Source: Acidimicrobiaceae bacterium
GTDB taxonomy: Bacteria > Actinomycetota > Acidimicrobiia > Acidimicrobiales > UBA8190
Reading direction: 5' to 3'
Assembly: GCA_003453695.1 (NCBI GenBank)
Contig: DMNK01000079.1
Span: forward strand, 1 to 14,740
DNA length: 14,740 bases
Below the pieces are notes generated by a model. The model was not told where the DNA came from. It worked only from the letters and a program-made list of their open reading frames with translations, and searched no databases. A program made the position numbers and the translations under genes. This document shows, piece after piece, positions 14,533 through 14,740 of this stretch; the first letter of the stretch is position 1; every line of letters starts with the position of its first letter.

Positions 14533-14740
14533 GCGTATTCTGAGGGACGGCGAGTCCTGCATCACATTCCCGGGCTCATGAGGACAAGCGTGTGTTCACA
14601 CATCGCCCTCTACTCGGGCCCAGTATTCGGTCCATGCACTGACGGCGCCGTAGCCCGCTCCGTAATGACGCCCCGAGGCGGCGCATAACGACGCCCCCTT
14701 AGGAACGCCTGAGGATGGAGTGGGACGCGCCAGATCGACG
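14533..14740. other. Window-end spacer with a short direct repeat and a possible gene start
   Basis: TAATGACGCCCC (14663-14674) and TAACGACGCCCC (14686-14697) are 23-nt-spaced direct repeats. An ATG at 14715 with AGGAA 9 nt upstream could begin a gene on the plus strand that runs off the window (MEWDAPDR); only eight codons are visible, so no product can be named. No terminator is evident after the peptidase. Confidence 0.25.

Overview
The window looks like a piece of a high-GC actinobacterial chromosome, possibly Acidimicrobiia-like. That guess rests on GC-rich codon use, a NarL-type GAF kinase/regulator pair, large Ser/Thr-rich secreted proteins and a bacterial G1 (glutamic) peptidase. No rRNA, tRNA or housekeeping marker is present to fix the taxon. 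It reads as an accessory locus devoted mainly to exported proteins.

Layout. Positions 188-1473 hold an IS110-family element with a DEDD transposase on the minus strand. It is bracketed by imperfect 35-38 bp direct repeats and has a hairpin-rich upstream end where a bridge RNA would lie. Positions 1474-1916 contain no gene I can support. Positions 1917-7482 (minus) form a block of three exported proteins: a giant 1467-aa secreted protein (parallel beta-helix, PKD, PQQ-type beta-propeller, two Ig-like domains, a C-terminal module) flanked on both sides by small four-cysteine secreted proteins that are paralogues of each other. The two small genes share leader motifs, and one leader is strikingly palindromic.

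Positions 7871-8308 (minus) encode a stand-alone degenerate receiver in which the phosphoacceptor Asp is Cys; a clear intrinsic terminator follows it. Positions 8486-11286 (minus) hold a translationally coupled NarL/LuxR response regulator and a soluble triple-GAF HisKA_3 kinase. Divergent from them, on the plus strand at 11533-12480, is a lipoprotein with a TTGACA box and palindrome in the shared upstream region. A second small lipoprotein (12751-13233, minus) is divergent from a secreted G1-family glutamic peptidase (13306-14532, plus).

How the parts may work together (inference): a cytoplasmic GAF sensor and its regulator, perhaps modulated by the phosphorylation-deficient receiver, sit among genes for surface and extracellular proteins (a multidomain adhesin or quinoprotein-like giant, two small cysteine-paired companions, two lipoproteins, an acid-type peptidase). 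The most novel-looking parts are the giant protein with its paralogous flanking partners and their structured leaders, and the pseudo-receiver next to an intact two-component system.
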